Source of the DNA: Asticcacaulis sp. ZE23SCel15
Lineage (GTDB): Bacteria > Pseudomonadota > Alphaproteobacteria > Caulobacterales > Caulobacteraceae
Length of the DNA: 64,000 bases
Assembly: GCF_030505395.1 (NCBI RefSeq)
Contig: NZ_CP130044.1
Location: forward strand, 605,001 to 669,000
Direction: 5' to 3'
Positions within the stretch are counted from its first letter, which is position 1. Each line of letters begins with the position of its first letter. Both the position numbers and the translations under genes were made by a program. Shown here piece after piece: positions 30,654 to 40,200 of the stretch. The notes below the pieces were generated by a model. It made no database searches. It saw only the letters and a list, made by a program, of their open reading frames with translations, and was not told the origin of the DNA.

Positions 30654-31400
30654 TCACGCAATTTTGCGCACCGTCAGATCCGCGTAATCGGCAATCAAAG
30701 GCGCCATCTGCCGGAACCCAATCGACCCTGATGTCGGACTGCCGGGCGTTACATCCCAGTGCACGACTGGCAAGTCATTGATCAGGAAATCAACCGCCTT
30801 ATGGGTCTTACGGATTTTAATATCATAGGGCGGGGTGGCGTCTTCGACATCCGGCAGCGGGTCAGCGCCCTGAGCCAGCAACTGAAAGCCCGGCGCCCGG
30901 CGTAAGTTTGCCAGATGAAAGGCCCGCTCCTCAGCCCATCTGCGGCGGAAATAGGCGATTTGCAGCGCATCGACATCGCTCTGGGTATATTGGTCATAGA
31001 TACCGGCGCGCGGTTTGAGGCCCTTATCGAGTACATGCACCCGCTTGCCATTCAGTATCCCACCCGCCGCAAAAAACAGGATGCACAGGCCGGGTTCGGC
31101 GACCGGCCAGAATTTCCAGCTTATCTCGACATTGTCCGGGAATGTTTCCGGGCACCAGAACACAAAGTTTGATGCTTGACCTTCGGACGGATCACGCGCG
31201 TTCTGCAAGGTCATGCGGCCGCGCTCAAAACTGATTTTCGCCTCGCCTTCCAGTTTAAACGCCGCGATATCTTCGGGTTTGGACAAGGGGTTGTGGTAGA
31301 TGATGTCGCCCACCTTGGCCGCCTGCGCCGCCACGGTCGTGCCGGTCCCGACCAAACCCAAAGCGCTTAAACCGCCTGCCAATTGCCGCCGCGAAATCAT
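30654..31400 (-). CDS. DUF1961 (YesU-like) exported protein
   Basis: Encodes 248 residues with a twin-arginine-like leader (MISRRQLAGGLSALG, cleavage near VAAQA at about 27). The mature part (YHNPLSKPEDIAAFKLEGEA, NFVFWCPETFPDNVEISWKF, DYDIKI-like segments) matches DUF1961, a concanavalin-like beta-sandwich family. Its Bacillus subtilis member YesU lies in the rhamnogalacturonan (yes) cluster. The fold suggests carbohydrate binding or a lyase/hydrolase accessory role, but no activity is established. The gene begins 11 bases after rhaI stops, so the two are co-transcribed. Confidence 0.75.
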   Translation of the reverse strand: MISRRQLAGGLSALGLVGTGTTVAAQAAKVGDIIYHNPLSKPEDIAAFKLEGEAKISFERGRMTLQNARDPSEGQASNFVFWCPETFPDNVEISWKFWPVAEPGLCILFFAAGGILNGKRVHVLDKGLKPRAGIYDQYTQSDVDALQIAYFRRRWAEERAFHLANLRRAPGFQLLAQGADPLPDVEDATPPYDIKIRKTHKAVDFLINDLPVVHWDVTPGSPTSGSIGFRQMAPLIADYADLTVRKIA

Positions 31401-31411
31401 AGCTTACTCCC

Positions 31412-32719
31412 TTAGACTATCCCGCCACCGCTGGCACCCTGAACGGTACGCACCTGCGCTTTGTGCGCCCGATAACCTGACGCCCGATAAACCCCAACCG
31501 GATCGATGGCCGCCCCCGCCCGCAAGCGCCCCATTTTTAGGATTGGGCGCACATCGGTGTCATAGGCCTCTTTCAGCGTGGCATGGGCCATCAGCGGGTC
31601 ATTGCCGTCCTGATAGCCGCGCAGTGTCACACGATCAATCAGCAGAGCCCTGGTGAAAGCCTGCAGGATCGACCCCACCGACATCATCAGGCTCTCGATC
31701 GGGTCGGTGATATTGTGCGACTGATCCAGCATATAGGCCGGATCAAACCCGTGAGGATCGCGACCTTTAGCTTCCACCAGTTCATTGAACACCAGAAACA
31801 ACTGGAACGGATTGACCGAGCCGGCATCCAGATCGTCATCGCCATATTTGGAATCGTTGAAGTGGAACCCGCCCAGCTTACCGAACTGCGACAGGCGCGC
31901 CACGATCATTTCGATGTTCACATTCGGCGCATGGTGGCCCAGATCGACCAGGCACTGCGCCTTGGGGCCAAGTTTTTGTGCGCACAAAATCGATGTGCCC
32001 CAGTCCTGAATCACCGTCGAATAAAAGGCTGGCTCATAGAGTTTGTGCTCCATAAACACCCGCCAGTCATCAGGCAGACCAGCATAAACCTTAGCCATGC
32101 TGTCGAGATAACGCTCCAGCGCACGCGTAAAATCGCTCTGGCCCGCGAAGTTGGAACCATCGCCAACCCAGACCGTCAAGGCTTTTGCACCCAGTTTCCG
32201 GCCGGTCTCGATGCACTCCAGATTATGGTCAATCGCCTGCTGGCGCGTGGCCGCATCGGCATGGGTCAGGGAGCCGAACTTATAGGACAGGGCCTGCCCC
32301 GCCTGATCCTGAAAGGTGTTGGAATTGACCGCGTCAAAGCTTAAGCCCTGCGCCGCCGCAAAACCCTTCAGCTCACTATAATCCTTGACCTTATCCCACG
32401 GAAAATGCAGCGACACACGCGGCGTGGCCTTGGTCAATTGCTGGATGACGGCGCAGTCTTCGATCTTTTCAAACAGAGTATTCGGCCCGCCCGCAATCGG
32501 ATAACGGCCAAAGCGCGTCCCGCCGGTGCCCAAACCCCAGCTTGGCACCGCGACGCTAAACGCCATGACTTCGGTCAGAATATCTTCGATATCCACGCCC
32601 CGGCGCGTAAGCTGCTCGCCCAGATGCGCATAGTCGCGGACAGCCTCAGCCTCCAGACGGGCATTGCTGGCGTCTATCTGATCCGGGGTAATGGCAGGCG
32701 TCGCCGCTACGTTCCTCAT
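31412..32719 (-). CDS. rhaI: L-rhamnose isomerase (Pseudomonas/Rhizobium type)
   Basis: Encodes 435 residues with no signal peptide. It belongs to the xylose-isomerase-like TIM-barrel group of RhaI enzymes, not the enterobacterial RhaA family. Likely metal ligands are seen in FMEHKLYEPAFYST, CLVDLGHHAPNVN and FHFNDSKYGDDDLD. It interconverts L-rhamnose and L-rhamnulose in the cytoplasm, the first step of the isomerase/kinase/aldolase pathway. It is the first gene of a minus-strand operon with the DUF1961 and PL22 genes and is divergent from the FGGY kinase gene over 262 bases. A rhamnulose-1-phosphate aldolase gene was not found in the window. Confidence 0.88.
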   Translation of the reverse strand: MRNVAATPAITPDQIDASNARLEAEAVRDYAHLGEQLTRRGVDIEDILTEVMAFSVAVPSWGLGTGGTRFGRYPIAGGPNTLFEKIEDCAVIQQLTKATPRVSLHFPWDKVKDYSELKGFAAAQGLSFDAVNSNTFQDQAGQALSYKFGSLTHADAATRQQAIDHNLECIETGRKLGAKALTVWVGDGSNFAGQSDFTRALERYLDSMAKVYAGLPDDWRVFMEHKLYEPAFYSTVIQDWGTSILCAQKLGPKAQCLVDLGHHAPNVNIEMIVARLSQFGKLGGFHFNDSKYGDDDLDAGSVNPFQLFLVFNELVEAKGRDPHGFDPAYMLDQSHNITDPIESLMMSVGSILQAFTRALLIDRVTLRGYQDGNDPLMAHATLKEAYDTDVRPILKMGRLRAGAAIDPVGVYRASGYRAHKAQVRTVQGASGGGIV

Positions 32720-32981
32720 GACCTGACCTCATCTTTTGGTCCCGTTTCACATACGGGTGCGCATTTTTTACACGCGTCTTATGGCGGCAACCGGTCGGTT
32801 TGTCAGTCTTTTTTCATGTCTATGGTATTTATATAACATGAGGCGGCTTATTGACACCTCACTGTCATAAACACGCCGCGTTGATTGCGCCCTTTGCGGC
32901 TATACTATAATCTGAGGGGCTTAAGCCGTCGCAGAACGGTGACACAAAAGATGGTAACGGGAAACGATAAGAGGCCACAGG

Positions 32982-34400
32982 TTGGGAGACATCCGGCAAA
33001 AAGACACGGTTTGCGTCGTGTTGGACATCGGCAAAAGCTTTGCCAAGGTCAGCCTCATCAATCATGAAGGTAAGATCCTTAGTGAGCGCCGGGTGGTGAC
33101 GCCGCGCCTGCATGCGCATCTTTATGCCGCCTATGATGTTGATCGCCTCCATAGCTGGTTTTTAGGGCAGTTGCGCGAACTGTCGGTGCGTTACGACATC
33201 GACAGGATTGTGCCGGTCACCCACGGCGCGACCTGCGCTTTCCTGAGCGAAGACGGCCAGTTGCTGCAACCGATTCAGGACTACGAAGCCGCTATCCCGC
33301 AGCTTTACCGCGAAGCCTATAATGCCATCCGCCCGCATTTCTCACATACCCTGTCGCCCAGCCTGCCCAACGGGTTGAACATGGGCTGCCAGATCTATTG
33401 GCATGCCCGCAGAGACCCGAAGTTTTTCGAGCGGGTGCGCTGGATACTAAGCTATCCGCAATACTGGACCTGGCGCTTAAGCGGAGCGCTGACCACCGAA
33501 GTGACCTCAATGGGTTGCCACACCGACCTATGGGCACCCTTACAAAAAACCTATTCGTCCATGGCCATCCGTCAGGGCTGGGTTGAGCGTTTCCCGGAGC
33601 TTAAAAACGCCTGGGACGAAGCCGGGCCTTTGCGCCCCGACATTGCCGATGCCACGGGGTTAAGCCGTGACTGCAAGGTGCTGGTCGGGCTGCATGATAC
33701 CAATGCGGCGCTGGCTTCGGTTATTGTGCGTCAGCACCGCGATCCGTCATTTGTTCCCCCCGCCATGTTGTCGACCGGCACATGGTTCATTGCGCTGGCG
33801 CCCGAAACCTCGGTCAGCGATCTTAAGGCCGAACGCGACTGTCTGGCCAAGGTCGATGTGTTCGGCAATCCGGTCGCCTGTTCCCGCTTTATGGGTGGCC
33901 GGGCCTATGATCTGATCACCCACGGCATGACCGCAACTGATGTCGACCCGGCCATCACTCAGGCGGTGATGCGCGACGGCGCTCTGGCCCTGCCCAGTTT
34001 CGATGATGCCGGCGGCCCCTATCAGGGACGACGCGGTGAAATCCGCGGCCTCAAGGTTGATACCCCGGCCCATCGTGCGGCTCTGGGCCAGCTTTATCTG
34101 GCTATGGTCAGCGACACCTGCCTTAACCTGATCCATGCCGACGGCCCGCTGCTGATCGAAGGCGTAGCGGCCCGTCACCCCCATCTGTGTGCCCTGATCG
34201 CCTCGGTCAGGAATACGCCGGTCTATGTCAATGATACCTCTAACGGGGTCACCTTGGGGGCCGGGGCCATTGCCTATTACCATGAAGCGACCCCGCCCGC
34301 GCCCAATTACCGCCGCATTGACCCGCTGCTTAAAGACGAGGTTCTGAAGTACCGCTCGGTCTGGTCGCAGGCCCTGCTGGAAACCGGAAAAGCCGCGTAA
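32982..34400 (+). CDS. FGGY-family sugar kinase (probable L-rhamnulokinase)
   Basis: Encodes 472 residues. The start is TTG at 32982, with AAGAGG seven bases upstream; no in-frame ATG is near. Two actin-like domains are recognisable: VVLDIGKSFAKVSL (about 11-24, phosphate 1 loop), GLHDTNAALAS (about 232-242, with the catalytic Asp) and STGTWFIALAP (phosphate 2 loop). FGGY kinases phosphorylate the open or cyclic form of sugars such as rhamnulose, fuculose or xylulose. Divergence from rhaI and the DeoR gene next door make L-rhamnulose the likely substrate, but the sequence alone does not prove it. Confidence 0.8.
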   Translation: MGDIRQKDTVCVVLDIGKSFAKVSLINHEGKILSERRVVTPRLHAHLYAAYDVDRLHSWFLGQLRELSVRYDIDRIVPVTHGATCAFLSEDGQLLQPIQDYEAAIPQLYREAYNAIRPHFSHTLSPSLPNGLNMGCQIYWHARRDPKFFERVRWILSYPQYWTWRLSGALTTEVTSMGCHTDLWAPLQKTYSSMAIRQGWVERFPELKNAWDEAGPLRPDIADATGLSRDCKVLVGLHDTNAALASVIVRQHRDPSFVPPAMLSTGTWFIALAPETSVSDLKAERDCLAKVDVFGNPVACSRFMGGRAYDLITHGMTATDVDPAITQAVMRDGALALPSFDDAGGPYQGRRGEIRGLKVDTPAHRAALGQLYLAMVSDTCLNLIHADGPLLIEGVAARHPHLCALIASVRNTPVYVNDTSNGVTLGAGAIAYYHEATPPAPNYRRIDPLLKDEVLKYRSVWSQALLETGKAA

Positions 34401-34441
34401 GTCTCATATTGTGAACAGACATTCGACAAGCGCGAAAAACC

Positions 34442-34475
34442 TGTTTAATATAAACAATCATCTTTAATCATGATT
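34442..34475. promoter_or_regulatory. Two palindromes upstream of the DeoR-family regulator
   Basis: TGTTT-AATAT-AAACA (34442-34456) is a perfect inverted repeat and AATCATGATT (34466-34475) is a perfect 10-base palindrome, both in the 147-base gap between the kinase and regulator genes. They are candidate operators, possibly for autoregulation. Confidence 0.4.
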
Positions 34476-34547
34476 CCCGTCCGTGTCAGGACACACAGGC
34501 TTTGCGTCGCCGTTCGGGACAATAAAAACCAAGGGGACGGACCGTAC

Positions 34548-35369
34548 ATGCATTTTCAGGATCGCTGGAAACTGATCATTGATGAGCTTAATCATGACCG
34601 GGTCACCTCTGTCGATGAACTGACCGCCAAGCTGGGGGCTTCTCCCGCCACCATCCGGCGCGATCTGAACGAACTGCATGAACTGGGTCATTTGCTGCGC
34701 GTCCGTGGCGGAGCCATGCGCATCGAAGGCGCCCATATCGGCCTTAAAGTCAACAGCGACGACCGCCGCAACAGCCTGACAGGTCAGGCGCCGTTTTTCG
34801 AGAGCGTCATCCACTATGCGCCTGCGAAAAAGGCCATTGCCCGCGCCGCGCTTGACCTGTTGAAGCCTGGCATGTCGATGATTATCGACGGCGGCACGAC
34901 CACCTATATGCTGGCGTCGATCATGCCAAACGACAGCTATAATGTGCTGACGACCTCGATCCCGATTCTGCAAAGCCTTTTGGATCGCACCCGCATCCGC
35001 GTCACCCTGCCCGGCGGGGAACTGTTCCGTGAGCAGCGCATTATCCTCAACCCCTATGAAGACGGCATGTTGCAGAACTTCGCGGCTCAGCGCATGTTTA
35101 TCGGCGCGCAGGCGATCACGCCCAACGGCCTGATGCAGACCGATACCTTGCTGGTGCAATCCGAACGTCGCCTGATTGAGCGTGCCCAGCAGGTCGTCGT
35201 GCTGGCCAACTCGTCCAAGATCAATGCGCCCGCGTCATTGTCGGTGTGCCCGCTGACCGAGATAGACATTCTGATCACCAATTCCGGCCTCAGTACCCGC
35301 GATAAGCTGTGGCTGGAAGACGCTGGCATCGACGTCCGCGTCGTTGACGTGCTTCCAGAAGATCAATAA
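34548..35369 (+). CDS. DeoR/GlpR-family transcriptional regulator
   Basis: Encodes 273 residues from the ATG at 34548 (MHFQDRWKLIIDELN), with AAGGGGA upstream; an earlier in-frame ATG at 34470 adds an unlikely leader. The N-terminal winged helix-turn-helix has SVDELTAKLGASPATIRRDLNEL at about 20-42 (segment boundaries approximate), with the DeoR-typical TIRRDLNEL recognition helix. The C-terminal sugar-phosphate-binding domain (about 85-260) contains IIDGGTTTYMLAS and GAQAITPNGLMQTD. DeoR regulators usually repress sugar operons and respond to a phosphorylated intermediate. Placement after the kinase suggests control of rhamnose genes through rhamnulose-1-phosphate or a related compound (inference). 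A two-way terminator follows. Confidence 0.88.
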   Translation: MHFQDRWKLIIDELNHDRVTSVDELTAKLGASPATIRRDLNELHELGHLLRVRGGAMRIEGAHIGLKVNSDDRRNSLTGQAPFFESVIHYAPAKKAIARAALDLLKPGMSMIIDGGTTTYMLASIMPNDSYNVLTTSIPILQSLLDRTRIRVTLPGGELFREQRIILNPYEDGMLQNFAAQRMFIGAQAITPNGLMQTDTLLVQSERRLIERAQQVVVLANSSKINAPASLSVCPLTEIDILITNSGLSTRDKLWLEDAGIDVRVVDVLPEDQ

Positions 35370-35371
35370 GC

Positions 35372-35399
35372 AAAAACCCCGGTGAAAGCCGGGGTTTTT
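35372..35399. terminator. Two-way Rho-independent terminator
   Basis: AAAAACCCCGG (35372-35382) pairs perfectly with CCGGGGTTTTT (35389-35399). It lies between the convergent DeoR gene and rhaM and can serve both. Confidence 0.9.
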
Positions 35400-35402
35400 A
35401 AC

Positions 35403-35720
35403 TTATGCCATATAGAAAACGTGCTTGAGATCTTTGGCGACCGGAGAATTGTCCGGATTGCTGTCCATAATATCGGCCATATAGGCCCACCATTTTTTCA
35501 TGATGGGCAGGCTCGGCAGATCGGCCATAGTGTGATCATCGGTGCGCTTTAAGACCCCAAACAGCGTGAGCGTCTCCGGATCGAGAAAGATCGAATAGTC
35601 CGACACGCCCGCCTGATGCAGCAGGTCAGACAGTTCCGGCCAGATTTCATCGTGACGCTTTTGGTACTCGGCCTCAAAGCCGGGCTTAAGTTGCATTTTA
35701 AAGCCGTGAATTTGGGTCAT
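35403..35720 (-). CDS. rhaM: L-rhamnose mutarotase
   Basis: A 105-residue protein of the RhaM family (dimeric alpha/beta ferredoxin-like fold). Family features are the start [40 protein letters not shown], and the tryptophan pair [13 protein letters not shown]. RhaM interconverts alpha and beta anomers of L-rhamnose and so speeds entry into catabolism; it is cytoplasmic. It begins three bases after the stop of the rhamnogalacturonan acetylesterase gene, with which it must be co-transcribed, and ends just before the two-way terminator. Confidence 0.93.
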   Translation of the reverse strand: MTQIHGFKMQLKPGFEAEYQKRHDEIWPELSDLLHQAGVSDYSIFLDPETLTLFGVLKRTDDHTMADLPSLPIMKKWWAYMADIMDSNPDNSPVAKDLKHVFYMA

Positions 35721-35723
35721 GAT

Positions 35724-37061
35724 TTAGTTCCCTGATATCTTAGTGACGACTTCGCGCATGACGGGCCAGTCGGTGGGTTTAAGTTCAAAGTTTTGCGGAT
35801 CAGCCGGTTTTGACGGATCAAAGGCCACAAAATCGGGCGCGGCCTTGAGGTTCAAGCCACTTGCAGGGTCAGTGATCGCACTGGCCACGTAGTTGGCTAT
35901 CGCAAATGCTCCGTAAGCATTGTGGTGGGTGCCGTCCTTGCCGCCATTACCAAACGCCTGCGGGCTGATCTGCGGCCCCAGCGCCTCATAAAGCGTCGCC
36001 GTTTTGGCGGTCAGATCGATGAACGGCACGTTCAATTCGGCTGCCACATTGCGCACGGCGTCATCATAACCGGCCAGGGTATTGGTGATCTTGCCGTCTT
36101 TGAACGTGCGGCGCGACACCGGTGAGATTAGCACCACCTTCATACCGTGGGCTTGCGCATCGGACGCGAAAGCTTTCAACCACGCCGGATAGGACTGCTC
36201 AGCGCTGACATAGGTGCGCGGCCATTGCTTTTTTTGGTCGTTATGGCCGAACTGGATCAGCAGCACATCGCCCGCCCGCGCCTCACTCAGCAGCTTATCC
36301 CAGCGCAGGCTTGTGACGAACGACTTCATGGTCTCGCCCGACCGGGCATGGTTGGCCACCGACACGTCGCTTGTCAGAAAGCGCGGCAGCATCTGTCCCC
36401 ACGACGCATAGTCGGTTCCGCCCTGATCGGTGACGGTGGAATCCCCCGCCATAAAGACGCGCCGTGCGGCCACAGGCGCAATCTCAACCGACTGCACGGC
36501 GGGCGCTTCACCTGAAAACGCCACGGTCAGCTTGTCGTCCCAGGTGCGGCTCTCGGTCGCCTCATCACCGCGCAGCCCCACGCGCGGGGCCTTAGCCACG
36601 TCCTGCTCAGAAGTCGCCAGCGAGGCATTACGGACATTGACGATAAATTCGACGGTTTTGACCTCGCCTTTTTTTAAGGCCACCGGTGCCATCATCAGGC
36701 GGCGGTCTTCGGCCCAGATCGAAGTGCGGCTGGCGGCCTTTTTATTGCCCAGCGTCACACGCACACGATAATCACCGGGGGCGACCTTAACCGCCAACGC
36801 CTGCTCATTGCCGTCTTTGGTGCTGGTGAAGCCATAGCCTTTGGCCTCGTCATAGGCCTGCGCCGGGGTCAGGATGACCGCGCCCCCACTACCTTTAACT
36901 GCCGGATCTAGGGTGAATATATAGCTTACGGCGGGCGGGTTCACAGAGGTCGCGGCACCTTGAGCTAATACCGCGTCAGAGGATATGGCCATAATCCCGG
37001 CACTCAGCATCAGCGCCGCCCACAGTGCCTTAGTCCCATTTTTTTGATTATTTTTGATCAT
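35724..37061 (-). CDS. Rhamnogalacturonan acetylesterase (CE12, SGNH hydrolase)
   Basis: Encodes 445 residues with a signal peptide (about 1-34, VLAQG). An N-terminal beta-sandwich domain of about 150 residues (40-195) precedes an SGNH/GDSL domain. The nucleophile is Ser208 in FMAGDSTVTDQ, the HND motif is in QFGHNDQKK (about 270-278), and the Asp-His pair is Asp376/His379 in DGTHHNAYG. CE12 enzymes remove acetyl groups from galacturonic acid residues of RG-I, opening the chain to lyases; this one should act in the periplasm. The gene is the first of a two-gene operon with rhaM, divergent from the GH43-like/GH35 gene. Confidence 0.9.
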   Translation of the reverse strand: MIKNNQKNGTKALWAALMLSAGIMAISSDAVLAQGAATSVNPPAVSYIFTLDPAVKGSGGAVILTPAQAYDEAKGYGFTSTKDGNEQALAVKVAPGDYRVRVTLGNKKAASRTSIWAEDRRLMMAPVALKKGEVKTVEFIVNVRNASLATSEQDVAKAPRVGLRGDEATESRTWDDKLTVAFSGEAPAVQSVEIAPVAARRVFMAGDSTVTDQGGTDYASWGQMLPRFLTSDVSVANHARSGETMKSFVTSLRWDKLLSEARAGDVLLIQFGHNDQKKQWPRTYVSAEQSYPAWLKAFASDAQAHGMKVVLISPVSRRTFKDGKITNTLAGYDDAVRNVAAELNVPFIDLTAKTATLYEALGPQISPQAFGNGGKDGTHHNAYGAFAIANYVASAITDPASGLNLKAAPDFVAFDPSKPADPQNFELKPTDWPVMREVVTKISGN

Positions 37062-37254
37062 AATTATGAAATTCCGCCCTTATTCCAGCACTAAGATGCT
37101 CGTTTATGATATTTTTTCATTGATATGATCATTAGTCAATGTCATCTTAATGAACGAATGTTGACCGGCCGGACGGGCATGGGCGTTTAAGACCCAGCGG
37201 TTTTTACCGTCGCCGGACTTTGGTTGAGGAAACTTAAGTTACAGAGGACTTTAA

Positions 37255-40200
37255 ATGCCCTACCCTAAGTCGCTGCGCAAACGTGCAGCCCTTTCGCGTG
37301 TTTCGCAAATCGGCCTGCTGACGGCGCTTATGGGAACGCTGGCCTTTGGGTCATTTGCGCAGGAACTGGGCATCCCGCAGGCGTCTGACGCCCAAAAAGC
37401 TGCGGCTCAGAATGCCGCCCAAAATGCCGCAAAAGACGCACCCGTCTTTATAATGTCGAGCTTCATGGCGACGTCGCAGAACACGCTCAGCCTGTTTACC
37501 TCGCCTGATGGCATCACCTTCAATACGTTGGCGTCCGAGGTCTATACCCCCGAAAAGCGTCTGCTGCGTGACCCGTCGATCATTCGTCATTCAGACGGCT
37601 ATTACTACATCGTCTACACGACCGACTGGAATGGCTCTGATTTTGGGATTGCCCGCTCGAAAGACCTGCGCGACTGGCAACTGGTGCGCGAAGTCAAGGT
37701 CACCCTTACCGACGTGACAAATACCTGGGCACCGGAATGGTTCCGCGACAAGGACGGCTCGCTTAAGGTCGTTGTGTCCCTGTCGAAAGACGGCACCAAA
37801 GGCCCGTTTGGGGCCTATGTGATCGAACCCAATGGCGATTTCAGCCAATGGTCCGCCCCCAAGCCGATGCAGGGCCTGCAAGGCAATTTTATCGACACCT
37901 TTGTAGTCTCGACCGACGGCGGCTATACGGCGTTTGTCAAGAACGAGACGACCAAGTTTATCGAACTGGCCACCGCTAAATCCCTGCTGGGGCCGTGGAA
38001 GCTGGAAAAGACCGGCGACTGGGCTGGTTGGGGTAGCTGGCGCGAGGGTCAGGCGCTGGTGAAGCTGCCAAATGGTGGTTACCGCATCTATTTCGACGAC
38101 TACATGACTAAGCACTATTGGTATTCCGACAGCCATGACGGCTTTAAGACCTGGACACCGAAGAAGGAAATCGGCGGCGTGTCAGGCGTGGTGCGCCATT
38201 TCACCGTCCTGGCCGAAGACCCGAAAATCTTTGCCGAAGCCACCAAACCGCAAGATGCAGGCAAAACAATCACCTGGGATAAGAACTCCCTGATGATTGA
38301 TGGCGAGCGTATCATGGTCTGGTCGGGCGAAATCCATCCGTTCCGCCTGCCGAACCCGTCTCTGTGGCGCGATGTCATCCAAAAGATGAAGGCGTCAGGC
38401 TTTAACGGCGTCGCCTTCTATTTCGACTGGGGCTACCACTCGCCGTCTCCCGGCGTCTATGATTTCTCCGGCATCCGCAATGTCGAGCGCGCCCTGCAAA
38501 TCGCCAAGGAAGAGGGCATGTACGTCATTGCCCGCACCGGCCCCTATGTGAATGCTGAACTGACCGGTGGCGGCTATCCCGGCTGGATGCTGCGCCAACG
38601 CGCCGAAGCGCGTACTGATGATCCGCTCTATCTGGCCGCCACAGATGAGTGGATGACCCAGATAAACGCCATCATCGCCCGCTATCAGGTCACCAATGGC
38701 GGCGGCACGGTTATCGCCTATCAGCTTGAAAACGAACTCGGCAAGGTCGAGCCCAAGCACGTCCGTCAGATGGAGCATCTGGCCAAAAAAGCGCGCGCCG
38801 ACGGCATTACCGTGCCGTTCTTCCATAATGCGGCTGGTCGCCTGCCCGACTGGACACCGAAGGATTCGACCGCCCCGTGGGCCAATACCGGCCCGACCGA
38901 CATCTATGCCTTTGATGGCTATCCCGGCGGCACCTGTAATGTGTTTGCTGATGCGTCCGGCCCAAACAAGGCCCCGGACTGGGGCATGTACGGCACGACC
39001 CCGCCCAAGATCGGCGCCCTGTCGTCGCCCAAGACACCCGGTTTTGCAGCCGAACTGGGCGGCGGCTGGTTCGACTACTGGGGCTCCAACGGCACCTATG
39101 ACTGCACGTCACAGCGTCAGGGCAAGGGCTATCAGCGGGTGTTTTATGGCACCAACCTGATCAATGGCATTTCGATCCATAACGTCTATATGACGTTCGG
39201 CGGCACGTCGTGGGGCTGGCTGGCCGGGCCGGTGGTCTATACGTCCTATGACTATGGCGCGGCTATTTCCGAAGACCGGGGCCTGCGTGAAAAGGCCTAT
39301 GCGTTGAAACAACAGGGCATGTTCGTTCAGGCCGCCGAAGCTGCTCTCGCCGAAATGGATAAGGGGCCAGCGCTTAAGGTCTCGAACGATAAGCTTAAGG
39401 TCTATCATAACTTCAATCCGACCTTGAAAACCCACATCCTGTTTGCGGTTCACAATCCGTCGGACGCCATCACCGATGATCGCGGCACGTTTGAGCTGAC
39501 CACCAAGGACGGCACCTATAAGATCCCTGTGCGCGTCAATGGTCAGGATGCCAAGATGCTGCTGGCCTCCTACGCGATGGAGCGGCAGCACCTGGTCTAT
39601 TCCAATTCGGAAATCCAGACGCACTTCCAGAACGGCGAGCAGGACATCGCCCTGCTGCATGGCCGTAACCTTGAGGACGGCGAAACCGTCCTGCGCTATA
39701 CCTCCGCGCCCAAGGTTGAGTTTCTGTCGGGCAAGGTCACGTCTAAGTTCGATGCCCGTAAGGGCGATCTGAAACTGACCTATCAGCACAACGGCCTGAC
39801 GCGTGTACGCATAACTGGCGGTGGGCGCGCCCCGATGCTGCTGCTGATTGCCGATGAGACGACCAGCTTTAACATGTGGCGGCAGGACACTGAAAAAGGC
39901 ACGGTGCTGCAACATACGCCGGCTCTGGTGCGCACCGCAAAGATCGAAGGCGGCACGCTCAACCTGACCGGCGACACCTCCACAGACAGCGCGTTTGAGA
40001 TTTGGGGCTCAGGCTTTACCGACGCGACGTTCAATGGTGAAGCCCTTGCGCTGACGGCGCAACCGGACGGCAGCTTCAAGACCTCAAGCGTGCGCGGGCC
40101 GGATGCGATTACCTTGCCCGATCTGGCCACCTTGGAATGGACGCGCAAAGAGGACTCACCCGAAGCCCAACCAGGTTTCGACGACAGCGCGTGGATCAAG

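Noticed and set aside
32885-33067. 60-codon open frame upstream of the FGGY kinase
   Set aside because: It overlaps the kinase start in another frame, where the kinase frame has the clear domain motifs and a better-placed AAGAGG site.
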